A DNA stretch of 11,962 nt from a bacterium UBP2_UBA4780 (GTDB lineage: Bacteria > Edwardsbacteria > AC1 > EtOH8), in contig DHHE01000161.1 of assembly GCA_002403115.1 (NCBI GenBank), positions 1-11,962 of the forward strand, written 5' to 3'. The notes under the pieces are model-generated. The model was given only the letters and a program-made list of their open reading frames with translations, was not told where the DNA came from and did no database searches. Each line of letters begins with the position of its first letter. Position 1 is the stretch's first letter. The position numbers and the translations under genes are program-made. Shown here in pieces: positions 1 to 8,401 of the stretch.

Positions 1-108
1 GGTTCAATGAGTGCCGGCGCGGATGTCTTACTCTCCGCAGCGCTGGGCGGTAAGACTTCTTTGGATACTTTCTTGGTCGCAAGAAAGTATCATGAGAAAA
101 ATAAATAA
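1..108 (+). CDS. Possible C-terminal end of a gene entering from the left edge
   Basis: The frame from base 1 is open for 35 codons and ends in TAA at 106-108; an in-frame ATG lies at 7-9. The C-terminus reads LVARKYHEKNK. I do not recognise a family. The frame runs through a perfect 11-bp hairpin (64-91), and dispersed hairpins of this type often end up as the last codons of unrelated genes, so the tail may be repeat-derived. No ribosome binding site can be judged because the sequence starts here. It could equally be chance non-coding DNA. Confidence 0.3.
   Translation, partial: GSMSAGADVLLSAALGGKTSLDTFLVARKYHEKNK
64..91. repeat. Perfect 11-bp inverted repeat (hairpin)
   Basis: GATACTTTCTT at 64-74 is the exact reverse complement of AAGAAAGTATC at 81-91, around a 6-base loop. 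A second hairpin lies just before it: GTCTTA (25-30) with TAAGAC (51-56), and inside it CCGC (35-38) with GCGG (47-50). No T-run follows, so it is not a standard intrinsic terminator. It looks like a dispersed palindromic repeat; only a genome-wide search would show its copy number. Confidence 0.6.
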
Positions 109-220
109 TGTAATACTATTTATAAATACCCACTATAAACCCGGAACAACCTCAAAATTCAAAACGAAAAATGCAGCGCGTTTTCCGTGATCTTGTTTTC
201 GCTTGTTCAATGTTCAGGCA
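109..220. other. AT-rich gap at the 3' end of the minus-strand hydrolase gene
   Basis: Low-GC spacer with no open frame of note. On the minus strand, just past the hydrolase stop codon, there are only imperfect A/T stems such as CGGAAAA facing TTTTTCG. A weak terminator is possible but not convincing. Confidence 0.4.
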
Positions 221-982
221 TCAGAAGGTATAGGTGGCCCCCTCGACCGCCAGCCGGATCTGGGGGTTCTTCATGGCGGCGATCTCGCGCTGCACCTCCT
301 CCAGGTGCATGGCCTTGACGTGGAAGACGTAGAAGGGGACCTTGAGCCCGGATTTGGCGATCTCGGCCGCCAGGGTGTTGGGGGTCATGTGGCCGGAGAG
401 GTCGGCCAGCTGCTGCATGCGATTGGGGAACGAGGTCTCGATGAGCACCCCCTTGAGGTTTTTGGCATGGCGGGCCTCCTGCCAGATCCTCTCGGTGGCC
501 CGGGTGTCCCCGGTGTAGACGAAGCTGCTCCTGTCGTCGGAGACGATGAAGCCCACGGTGGGCACCGAGTGGCTGACCGGGACGGCCCGGATGCGGTACT
601 TGTCCAGCTTCGCCGGGCGCCCGTTGGACAGGGGCCGGAGCTTGAAGACCGCGGCCTTGTTGTTGGGGATGGAGGTGAAATCGGGCCAGACCTGGTTGTT
701 GAACAGGTGCTGCCGCAGGCCGTCCAGCACCTCCGGCACGGACAGGATCTGGATGGATCGCTTGAGGCAGCCCACCAGGTTGTCGGCCATCAGCAGCAGG
801 CCCAGGCTGTGGTCGATGTGGATGTGGGAGAGGAGGACCGCCTGGACCCGCTTCTGCTCCTCGAAGTCCATCATGGAGGCGGCGGCCCCGGTGTCGATCA
901 GGATGCTCCTGTCCAGAAGGAAGCTGGTGAGGTGCAGGCCGGGGAGTTTGGAGCCCGATGCGCCCAGGACGCGGATCTTCAT
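221..982 (-). CDS. MBL-fold metallohydrolase, class II cyclic-nucleotide phosphodiesterase type
   Basis: 253-residue zinc hydrolase of the metallo-beta-lactamase fold. Visible motifs: the metal-binding HIHIDH at residues 53-58 (H-x-H-x-D-H), a histidine in VSHSVPTVGF (138), the aspartate of TGDT (159), then IETSFPN (181-187), SGHMTP (196-201) and FHVK (220-223). The order TGDT, then IExSFPN, then SGH is what I know from class II 3',5'-cyclic-nucleotide phosphodiesterases (CpdP/yeast PDE1 type), so hydrolysis of cAMP or a related cyclic nucleotide is the best guess; the substrate is not proven. It should be cytoplasmic, as no signal peptide is seen. The frame opens upstream as far as 1084, but the ATG at 982 is chosen because MKIRVLGASGS is the usual first strand of the fold and a GGAG lies about 10 bases before it; the extra upstream residues are arginine-rich and look non-coding. 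It lies 213 bases downstream of the SET gene on the same strand, with a possible promoter of its own. Confidence 0.85.
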   Translation of the reverse strand: MKIRVLGASGSKLPGLHLTSFLLDRSILIDTGAAASMMDFEEQKRVQAVLLSHIHIDHSLGLLLMADNLVGCLKRSIQILSVPEVLDGLRQHLFNNQVWPDFTSIPNNKAAVFKLRPLSNGRPAKLDKYRIRAVPVSHSVPTVGFIVSDDRSSFVYTGDTRATERIWQEARHAKNLKGVLIETSFPNRMQQLADLSGHMTPNTLAAEIAKSGLKVPFYVFHVKAMHLEEVQREIAAMKNPQIRLAVEGATYTF

Positions 983-1087
983 AACATGGTTTCTCCGGCG
1001 ATTCCTTTTTGCTGCTTGCCGCAAGGCGGTTTGTGGGCCTAACGGAAGACCGGCCCGGAAGGCCTGCCAGGCAAACGACATCAAATA

Positions 1088-1116
1088 ACTTTATATCAAT
1101 TAAGGGGCAAAGTCAA
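1088..1116 (-). promoter_or_regulatory. Possible sigma70-type promoter for the MBL hydrolase gene
   Basis: On the minus strand TTGACT (1116-1111) is followed after 17 bases by TAAAGT (1093-1088); a better -10, TATAAA (1095-1090), is also present but with only 15 bases of spacing. The region is AT-rich between two GC-rich genes. About 100 bases of leader would separate it from the chosen start at 982. Moderate support only. Confidence 0.4.
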
Positions 1117-1195
1117 GGCAAAAACGAAAAAACAAAAGGAAAACCCAAAAGGAAAACGAATGGAATCTGAAGGAGAGGCGGCCAGGAACACGGAT

Positions 1196-1741
1196 TCAGC
1201 CGAGGTATCTCCAGGCCCCAGGGACGTGCTTCAGGAGCTGCTCCCGCAAAGGCTGGGGAACGCGGCGGGCCAGCCTCAGTGCGGGCCTCAAAAGCTTGTC
1301 CCACTTGGCCCGCAGGCCCCGGGGCAGGGGGTGGCGGCAGGCGAAGGTCCCGCAACAGTCGGGAGCCCCGCATTTACAGGTGAAGCCCCAATCTTCGTCA
1401 TAAAAGGTCCGGTAGTCGTAGGTGGCCTCTTCGCCTTTTCCGATCTTGCGGACCACTATGTCAAAACCCTTCCCCGTGTCCAGTATATTGGCGCCGCAGG
1501 AGTGGTTCATGTAGACCGAGTCGCCGCAGGGGGTGACCACCGAGCCGTCTTTTATGGTGTAGGAGTGGAAAAGCAGCCGCTCCCGCCGGCGGGGGGTCAG
1601 CCGCCTAAACGCCTTCTTTGACATTACGCGGCATTTTGGACACTCGAAGAAGACGATGGTGCCGCGTGGGATGTCCCGCTTGGCGAAGAGGCCCTTGCCC
1701 TTGCCCGGGGTCTTTTTCAGGATGAAGAGGTCGGCTTGCAT
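1196..1741 (-). CDS. SET-domain protein lysine methyltransferase
   Basis: 181-residue protein expected to transfer methyl groups from S-adenosylmethionine to lysines of an unknown protein. Domain order: GKGLFAKRDIPRGTIV (residues 14-30, SET start), NHSCGAN (79-85, pseudoknot motif that helps bind the cofactor), GEEATYDY (103-110, with the catalytic-type tyrosine at the end), then a post-SET-like zinc cluster CKCGAPDC (122-129) that would join Cys82 of NHSC. A basic, arginine-rich tail (about 140-175) follows. The frame extends to a GTG at 1777, but that would put coding sequence across the -35/-10 promoter; the ATG at 1741 leaves a roughly 20-base leader and is preferred, although no clear Shine-Dalgarno is visible. 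It is transcribed divergently from the large secreted protein. Bacterial SET proteins are scattered and often acquired from other lineages; no histone-like target is visible here. Confidence 0.85.
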   Translation of the reverse strand: MQADLFILKKTPGKGKGLFAKRDIPRGTIVFFECPKCRVMSKKAFRRLTPRRRERLLFHSYTIKDGSVVTPCGDSVYMNHSCGANILDTGKGFDIVVRKIGKGEEATYDYRTFYDEDWGFTCKCGAPDCCGTFACRHPLPRGLRAKWDKLLRPALRLARRVPQPLREQLLKHVPGAWRYLG

Positions 1742-1767
1742 GGCGAGATAGTATCGTTTATGTTGAA

Positions 1768-1796
1768 AATATAACACACATTTCGGGGATTCTCAA
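1768..1796 (-). promoter_or_regulatory. sigma70-type promoter of the SET gene
   Basis: On the minus strand TTGAGA (1796-1791) and TATATT (1773-1768) are separated by exactly 17 bases. Transcription would begin near 1761, about 20 bases before the ATG at 1741. This position is the main reason for rejecting the upstream GTG start. Confidence 0.6.
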
Positions 1797-2069
1797 GGGC
1801 AAAGCGGCTTTACCGGGAGGATACTGCGGGCAGAAGAAAACCAAGTAAATCTGTCGACATGAAGTAGGGATAACTAATATATTGGATTCCAACGCCAGCC
1901 GGGGTGTAATTTTACCGGCTGAGGGCTGGGGAGTTCGACGCCAACAGGAAACTGATCCGCGTAAAATAACCTTGACTGAAAAAAGCTCCCCGACGGCCAG
2001 GGTCCCTCACTTACAGTATAAACGCCGGGTGAGTCTTGATAAAAAAATATGCAGATAAATAATTTTTGC
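1797..2069. other. Space between divergent genes, with a gene relic
   Basis: This stretch separates the promoters of the SET gene and the large secreted protein. It has no intact gene. Its GC-rich middle (1883-1969) is a decayed sorting-domain end, listed separately. Within it AGCC (1897-1900) plus GGT can pair with ACC plus GGCT (1914-1920), but the coding similarity explains that better than a regulatory hairpin. The flanks show nothing I recognise. Confidence 0.6.
1883..1969 (+). pseudogene. Relic of a type IX secretion sorting-domain C-terminus
   Basis: Read in the frame of 1895, the DNA gives PAGV, a stop (TAA at 1907-1909), FYRLRAGEF, ANRKLIRVK and a final stop at 1967-1969. This matches the end of the neighbouring secreted protein, PAGVYFYRL then AGEFTAVRKLVVVK, with TAA in place of a tyrosine codon. 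At DNA level 1898-1921 matches 5097-5120 at 22 of 24 bases, and 12 bases at 1925-1936 match 5154-5165 exactly. Immediately upstream the frame is closed (TAA at 1871-1873), so only the last 28 or so codons survive. It is either the remnant of a lost plus-strand neighbour or a duplicated fragment. Confidence 0.75.
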
Positions 2070-2098
2070 TTGACAAATAAGATAATTTTATGTATTAT
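2070..2098 (+). promoter_or_regulatory. Consensus sigma70-type promoter of the secreted propeller protein
   Basis: TTGACA (2070-2075) and TATTAT (2093-2098) are separated by 17 bases in a very AT-rich stretch. Transcription would start near 2105. A strong AGGGGAG ribosome binding site follows 7 bases before the ATG at 2139. Confidence 0.75.
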
Positions 2099-2138
2099 TT
2101 ATAGTGATATTAGACAACAACTGTAGGGGAGAAACGAC

Positions 2139-5100
2139 ATGAAAAACATTCTTTTATTGTCTTTATGCGTTATGCTGAACATGGCTTATGCTTGCCTGGC
2201 TGGAACGAAAACGGCCATCCTGCCGGTATTGGATAAGCCATTCAGCTTAGCCCTCAATCCGACCACCAATAAAGTATATATAGGCCATTTTGTCGGCGAG
2301 GCCATAACGATAATTGACGGGTTGACCAACAGGGTTGATACGATGCATGTGGGCGCCAGGCCGTTATACTTGTGCTCTAATCCAGTAAACAACGAAGTCT
2401 ATGTCGCTTGTCTGAGTGACAGCAGCTTGGTGATAGTGAAAGAAGATGCAATTGATACCGTATTCAAATTCGACGGCAGAACGTTGGACGTCACCCTGAA
2501 TCCGGCGACAAATAGAATCTACCAGCTTTTAGACAACGGAAGTATCAAGGTCATAGATAGAAACGCGAACAGCGTGGTGGCATCCATACCGGTTACCGGC
2601 ATATGGAGCATGTGCGTCAATACGGCCGCCAACAAAATATACGCAACCGATTACAGCAACAGCAGGCTGTATGTTATAAACGGCAATACAAACACGACAG
2701 ACACAATAGTTCCCGTGGGTCCGCTTCCAGAAGGGTTGGCGGTAAACCCGGTGACGAATACTATATACGTTGCCTGCTGGAACAACGGGGAAATCACAAT
2801 TGTAAACGGCAATACATATGCAACCCAGACCGTTTATGGCGGCAATCACCCTAACGTAGTGGCCGTAAACCCTTCTACAAATAAAATATATGTCGCCAAT
2901 CTCGGTTCCGAGGAAATCACCTGCATAGACGGCTCCACAAATACCGTGGTAAGCATACCAACATATGGAGGTTCACGCGCTTTGGCGGTAAATCCTGTTA
3001 CCAATAAGGTTTACGCAAGCGCCATGGGAAGCAGCAAGGTAACCGAAATCAACGGTTCCACGAATGATACTTTGGGAATTGAAACGGGGTACGGCATTAT
3101 GTACAACATTGCAGTGAACCCCATTACAAACAAGGTGTACTCAGTTCATAATCACAATAATTGCATAAGCGTTATTGACGGGGATGAAAATGCGGTCTCG
3201 ATCATTGACGTGGGAATTGAGCCTGCCGCCATCGCAGTCAATCCCATAACAAGGAAAGCTTATGTTGCCAACGACTTGTCTAACAATGTAACGGAAATTG
3301 ACGGGGCAACGGGCAACACGGTCAACATACAGGTTGGCGAAAACCCTGGTGAATTGTGCCTGAATCCGATCACAAATAAAATCTACGCCTCAAATTATTC
3401 CAGCGGTACCGTTACCGCCATTGACGGAACCAATCATTCTGTCGTTCAAATACCCGTCCAATCAGGTCCTTGGGCCATACGATCAAACCCGGTAACAAAC
3501 AAGATATATGTCGCTAATTACCTGAGCCAGACGATCTCTGTAATCAACGGGAACAACAATCTTGTCGTTGCAACATACGAGACCGGAGTGGCTCCCTGTG
3601 ATATAGCCATAAACAGCGTAAGCAACAGAATATATATCGTTAATTGGGGCAGCGACAATGTAACGGTTGTTAATGAGGCGACAAAAAAGCTGTCAAACAT
3701 TGCCGTAGGCCTTAGGCCGTGTGATGCCGAGGTCAATCCCAAGACAAGTACAATTTATGTGGCCAACAGCGGCAGCAACAGCATTTCTGTCATAGACGAA
3801 AACACGATGCAGGTGGTTGATGTTCCGGTGGGGATCAAACCCTTTGTTCTGGGGGTCAATCCATTCACGAATAAAATATTTGTGGTCAACCAGGGCAGCC
3901 ATGATGTTTCGGTGATAGATGGTCTCTCAAATGTTGTGGACACCGTTATTGCCGTCGGTCAACATCCCTGGGACATATACGTAGACGCCCTCGACAACAA
4001 GATTTTTATTACGAACTATCTGGGCAATACGGTGACCGTTATGGACGGCGCAACTTATACAACTAAAACAATGCCGGCCGGCGATAAGCCAAAAGCCGTT
4101 GACTATGACCCTGTTTTAAAAATAGCGTACGCAGTAAACTGGGGCAGCAATGAGGTTATGGCAATAAAGACAGCGAGAGAAAGTTCTAACGGGATTGAGA
4201 CGATGATTTACCCTGTGCCGGGACGCCGCGTTTATGCGGCGCGTCCCGAAATAATCGGCATAGCCGCCAATATCTGGAATCCATATTCCACGCAGATAAT
4301 CGGCGTGATGAACGCCTGCCGGTCGATTCAGGAGCCCTGGCAATGGGCAGAGACGTCGCTTCCAAAGATCGACTATGTTGGATGGAGCTTTAATTGGGGA
4401 TTAGATTCCCTTGAAATGGGCTCAAACTACATTAACATAGTAAGCGCCGAAACGCAAGCTGCCACAATAAACAATGTAAATTTCGGATCAGGATCTCCGT
4501 TCGTTGGGTGTAAACTCACCTACCCGCTTTATCGCCTAGATGGAGAATCACCGGCCATAGCATGGTGGGACAGCTTGCATGACGACAGCGATTCGTCAAA
4601 CGGTTTCGGGCCTTACCCGGTAAGGGCGGAAATCAAGGACGTTTCAGGCATACATCAAGCCTATCTTTACTGGAATTGCGGCTACGACATTATTGACAGC
4701 GTGTCAATGGCGCAAAGCGGCCCAGATACTTTTACGGCATATATCCCGCAATTCTTTGTTAACCCTGGAGACAGCCTTGCCGTACATTATCATCTTAAGG
4801 CTTGGGACCACGCCCATGATTTCAACGTGGCAGAAACCAGCCCACGCGTTTTCTGGGTTGGCACCCACACGGGAGTGATTGGCGAACCCAGTCTCGATAT
4901 CCCGCAAATATTTAGCCTAAGCCAAGCGATCCCAAATCCGGTGCGTCTTGCGGGTAGCATACGATATCAATTGGCCACAGCATGCCGTGTCAATATGGAG
5001 ATCTACAACATCACCGGGCAGCGAGTGGCGCGGTTCGACGAAGGGATAAAGCCGCCGGGATATCACTCGGTCAAATGGAACACGGCCGGGCAGCCGGCCG

Positions 5101-5198
5101 GGGTGTACTTCTACCGGCTGATGGCCCGTCCGTACCAAGGCTCCGACGGGCAGGCTGGGGAGTTCACGGCGGTCAGGAAGCTGGTGGTGGTCAAATAG
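2139..5198 (+). CDS. Secreted YVTN-repeat beta-propeller protein with type IX sorting domain
   Basis: 1019 residues, exported. An N-terminal signal peptide (KNILLLSLCVMLNMAYACLA, about residues 2-21) is followed by 16 repeats of about 40-42 residues (about 36-680) of the pattern [VIL]-x-NP-x-TNK-[IV]-Y-V-x-N ... [IV]-x-VI-[DN]-G, the YVTN/YncE type that folds into beta-propeller blades. Sixteen units suggests two eight-bladed propellers or one long array. Residues about 680-920 look like Ig-like beta domains. The end (about 925-1019) is a type A sorting domain: SLSQAIPNP, IYNITGQRV, PAGVYFYRL, RKLVVVK; such domains direct proteins through the type IX system to the cell surface. A roughly 10-residue insert separates YRL from AGEFTA compared with the relic upstream. 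The start is fixed by AGGGGAG 7 bases before the ATG. GC content is lower than in the downstream operon. The ligand is unknown; surface binding or adhesion is inference. Confidence 0.85.
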   Translation: MKNILLLSLCVMLNMAYACLAGTKTAILPVLDKPFSLALNPTTNKVYIGHFVGEAITIIDGLTNRVDTMHVGARPLYLCSNPVNNEVYVACLSDSSLVIVKEDAIDTVFKFDGRTLDVTLNPATNRIYQLLDNGSIKVIDRNANSVVASIPVTGIWSMCVNTAANKIYATDYSNSRLYVINGNTNTTDTIVPVGPLPEGLAVNPVTNTIYVACWNNGEITIVNGNTYATQTVYGGNHPNVVAVNPSTNKIYVANLGSEEITCIDGSTNTVVSIPTYGGSRALAVNPVTNKVYASAMGSSKVTEINGSTNDTLGIETGYGIMYNIAVNPITNKVYSVHNHNNCISVIDGDENAVSIIDVGIEPAAIAVNPITRKAYVANDLSNNVTEIDGATGNTVNIQVGENPGELCLNPITNKIYASNYSSGTVTAIDGTNHSVVQIPVQSGPWAIRSNPVTNKIYVANYLSQTISVINGNNNLVVATYETGVAPCDIAINSVSNRIYIVNWGSDNVTVVNEATKKLSNIAVGLRPCDAEVNPKTSTIYVANSGSNSISVIDENTMQVVDVPVGIKPFVLGVNPFTNKIFVVNQGSHDVSVIDGLSNVVDTVIAVGQHPWDIYVDALDNKIFITNYLGNTVTVMDGATYTTKTMPAGDKPKAVDYDPVLKIAYAVNWGSNEVMAIKTARESSNGIETMIYPVPGRRVYAARPEIIGIAANIWNPYSTQIIGVMNACRSIQEPWQWAETSLPKIDYVGWSFNWGLDSLEMGSNYINIVSAETQAATINNVNFGSGSPFVGCKLTYPLYRLDGESPAIAWWDSLHDDSDSSNGFGPYPVRAEIKDVSGIHQAYLYWNCGYDIIDSVSMAQSGPDTFTAYIPQFFVNPGDSLAVHYHLKAWDHAHDFNVAETSPRVFWVGTHTGVIGEPSLDIPQIFSLSQAIPNPVRLAGSIRYQLATACRVNMEIYNITGQRVARFDEGIKPPGYHSVKWNTAGQPAGVYFYRLMARPYQGSDGQAGEFTAVRKLVVVK

Positions 5199-5214
5199 CT
5201 GTCGAAGAGCGAAG

Positions 5215-5243
5215 AAAAGCGGCCGCCGTGCGGCCGCTTTTTT
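5215..5243 (+). terminator. Intrinsic terminator after the secreted protein
   Basis: GCGGCCGC (5219-5226) pairs with GCGGCCGC (5230-5237, self-complementary) around a 3-base loop; AAAA before the stem faces a TTTTTT run at 5238-5243. It lies 17 bases after the TAG and separates this gene from the mutase operon promoter. Confidence 0.9.
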
Positions 5244-5255
5244 GTCCGTTTTCAC

Positions 5256-5284
5256 TTGAAACGAGATGATGGGAGTGCTATAAT
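5256..5284 (+). promoter_or_regulatory. sigma70-type promoter of the methylmalonyl-CoA mutase operon
   Basis: TTGAAA (5256-5261) and a perfect TATAAT (5279-5284) are separated by 17 bases, just after the terminator. Transcription would start near 5291, giving a leader of about 37 bases, too short for a cobalamin riboswitch. The GAGGTG at 5318-5323 is the ribosome binding site for the ATG at 5328. Confidence 0.75.
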
Positions 5285-5327
5285 AAAAATTCAAAACGAA
5301 AGCGAAAATCCAATATAGAGGTGCGAG

Positions 5328-7107
<1,780 letters not shown>

Positions 7108-7109
<2 letters not shown>

Positions 7110-7181
7110 CCTCCCCTAAGTCCCCTCCTTACACTTCGACAGGCTCAGTGCAGGCCAAGGAGGGGATAATGGGGTGGTCGG
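7108..7181. repeat. Palindromic element, copy A, overlapping the mutase stop codon
   Basis: The inner arms TCCCCTCCTT (7121-7130) and AAGGAGGGGA (7157-7166) are perfect inverted repeats. The outer arms GACCTCCCC (7108-7116) and GGGGTGGTC (7171-7179) pair with one mismatch. The centre holds CTTCGACAGGCTCAGTG. The first two bases of the outer arm are the GA of the mutase TGA stop. It lacks a T-run, so it is not a standard terminator, but its transcript could fold into a long stem that protects the upstream message. Confidence 0.85.
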
Positions 7182-7222
7182 TAACAGTTTTGAAAAGCAG
7201 CCGCGCTGAGCAAGGCCGAAGT

Positions 7223-7268
7223 GGGTGTGTCCTAAGCCAGCAATGTACAAAAACACAAAGACACACCC
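7223..7268. repeat. 9-bp inverted repeat upstream of the LOG-like gene
   Basis: GGGTGTGTC (7223-7231) is the exact reverse complement of GACACACCC (7260-7268), with 28 bases between. The right arm runs into the short derivative of the palindromic element at 7262-7297. Function unknown; possibly part of a degraded mobile repeat. Confidence 0.5.
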
Positions 7269-7297
7269 CTGGATCCCCTCTTAATAGAGGGGACAGG
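7262..7297. repeat. Short derivative of the palindromic element
   Basis: ACCCCTGGATCCCCTCTTA here resembles ACCCCTCGATCCCCTCCTT of copy B (16 of 19 bases) but lacks the central CTTCGACAGGCTCAGTG. TCCCCTCT (7274-7281) and AGAGGGGA (7286-7293) form a perfect 8-bp hairpin with a 4-base loop. It ends about 20 bases before the LOG-like start codon, so it could affect translation of that gene. Confidence 0.6.
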
Positions 7298-7318
7298 TCA
7301 AGAAGCGAGCGTTAAGTT

Positions 7319-8308
7319 ATGGTAGATAGAGTACAAAACCAAACGACCGATCACGAAAAGCTCCCCTTCAACCCCCTGCGCCAGGAGCTGTACACGCCGC
7401 AGGAGCTCTACGCCGGATTCTCGCTGGACGACCCGGAGAGCTACGTCAAGGTCCCCGATGCCCGGATCTACGCCCACTACGTGGCCACGGGCCGCGGCCA
7501 GCCCGAGTCGCCCTATGTGGGCATGATGCAGTCGCTGCACGACCACTCGGTCTACCGGACGATGGAGGGGTTCATCAAGGGGCGGGAGCTGGCGGGCATC
7601 ATGGGCGGGCACAAGCTGCAGCGGAGCTCGGAGGAGTACCGCAAGGTGGCCCACCTGGCGCTCAAGCTGGCCCAAAAGGGCTTCGTGGTCTGCTCGGGCG
7701 GCGGGCCCGGCGCCATGGAGGCCTCGCACCTGGGCGCCTCGGCCTCGGGACTGGGCGAGGTGGGGCTGGATAGAATAATCGCGCGGCTGGCAAAGACGCC
7801 TTCGCTGCCCAAGGGGCTGATGAACCTGATCTCGGACAGGGGCACCTATCACGAAAGCTTCGGGCGCGAGGTCCACGGCTGGCTGGCACCGGCCTGGGAG
7901 GCGGCCCGGGAGCTGTTCCGGGGCAAGCCGGCCGAGAGCCTGGCCGTGCCCACCTGGCACTACGGCCACGAGCCCTTCTCGCCGTTCCCCACCCACGTGG
8001 CGAAGCTATTTCAAAACAGCATAAGAGAAGAGGGCCTGCTGGCCATCGCCAACCGGGGGGTGGTCTTCGCCCCGGGCACGGCCGGGACGGTCCAGGAGAT
8101 ATTCCAGGACGCCTGCCAGAACTACTACCGTTCCTTCGGGGCCTTCACCCCGATGGTGCTGTTCGTCAAGCGCTACTGGGAGGAGGAGTACCCGGTGCTG
8201 CCGGTGCTCAAAAAGCTCTTTAGCAAAGAAGAGTACGACCGCTTCGTGCTGGTGACCGACGGGGTGGAGGAGGCGGCGGAGTTCATAGAAAAGACGAAAC
8301 CGAACTGA
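7319..8308 (+). CDS. LOG-like (SLOG superfamily) Rossmann-fold nucleotide-binding protein
   Basis: 329 residues, cytoplasmic. It carries the two glycine-rich signatures of the family annotated as lysine decarboxylase-like or LOG: GGGPGAMEA (127-135) and PGTAGTVQE (252-260). The second is the PGGxGTxxE motif that in cytokinin-activating LOG enzymes serves nucleoside 5'-monophosphate phosphoribohydrolase activity. The protein is longer than classical LOG (about 190-220 residues), with an N-terminal extension of about 100 residues and an insert between the motifs, so cytokinin activation should not be assumed; a nucleotide-binding or nucleotide-hydrolysing role is safer. The ribosome binding site before the ATG is weak. 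It sits between two palindromic elements, 209 bases after the mutase large subunit, on the same strand and probably in the same transcript. Its stop codon overlaps element copy B. Confidence 0.8.
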   Translation: MVDRVQNQTTDHEKLPFNPLRQELYTPQELYAGFSLDDPESYVKVPDARIYAHYVATGRGQPESPYVGMMQSLHDHSVYRTMEGFIKGRELAGIMGGHKLQRSSEEYRKVAHLALKLAQKGFVVCSGGGPGAMEASHLGASASGLGEVGLDRIIARLAKTPSLPKGLMNLISDRGTYHESFGREVHGWLAPAWEAARELFRGKPAESLAVPTWHYGHEPFSPFPTHVAKLFQNSIREEGLLAIANRGVVFAPGTAGTVQEIFQDACQNYYRSFGAFTPMVLFVKRYWEEEYPVLPVLKKLFSKEEYDRFVLVTDGVEEAAEFIEKTKPN

Positions 8309-8379
8309 CCACCCCTCGATCCCCTCCTTACACTTCACAGGCTCAGTGCAAGCCCAAGGAGGGGAGAGGGGGTGGTCGG
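8307..8379. repeat. Palindromic element, copy B, overlapping the LOG-like stop codon
   Basis: Same orientation and architecture as copy A, one base shorter (CTTCACAGG against CTTCGACAGG). The outer arms GACCACCCC (8307-8315) and GGGGTGGTC (8369-8377) are perfect; the inner arms TCCCCTCCTT (8320-8329) and AAGGAGGGGA (8356-8365) are perfect. As in copy A, the GA of the upstream TGA stop codon forms the end of the element. Confidence 0.87.
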
Positions 8380-8400
8380 CCGGCTCCGGGCGAGAGCCGG
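8380..8400. repeat. 7-bp hairpin between element copy B and the 34-nt cluster
   Basis: CCGGCTC (8380-8386) pairs perfectly with GAGCCGG (8394-8400) around a 7-base loop. No T-run follows. It abuts a palindrome on each side, so this intergenic region is made almost entirely of foldable repeats. Confidence 0.6.
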
Positions 8401-8401
8401 T

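Noticed and set aside
154..169. 16-base AT-rich string AAAATTCAAAACGAAA shared by 154-169 and 5286-5301
   Set aside because: Short, low complexity and without symmetry or constant position relative to genes; probably a common AT-rich intergenic word, not a supported operator.
203..1042. 279-codon plus-strand frame opposite the MBL hydrolase
   Set aside because: The translation is G/V/D/L-biased with no motif, whereas the minus strand has the full HxHxDH metallohydrolase pattern.
546..1088. 180-codon plus-strand frame
   Set aside because: A second shadow of the MBL hydrolase gene and its upstream region; R/S-rich with no motif or ribosome binding site.
1117..1195. Terminator after the SET gene
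   Set aside because: The minus strand is T-rich here but no GC stem precedes the T-runs, so an intrinsic terminator is not supported.
5285..5327. Cobalamin riboswitch before the mutase gene
   Set aside because: The leader from the predicted transcription start is only about 37 bases, and no B12-box-like sequence is seen.
7298..7996. 232-codon minus-strand frame opposite the LOG-like gene
   Set aside because: Mirror of a GC-rich coding region; no recognisable domain, and it would start inside a conserved part of the plus-strand gene.
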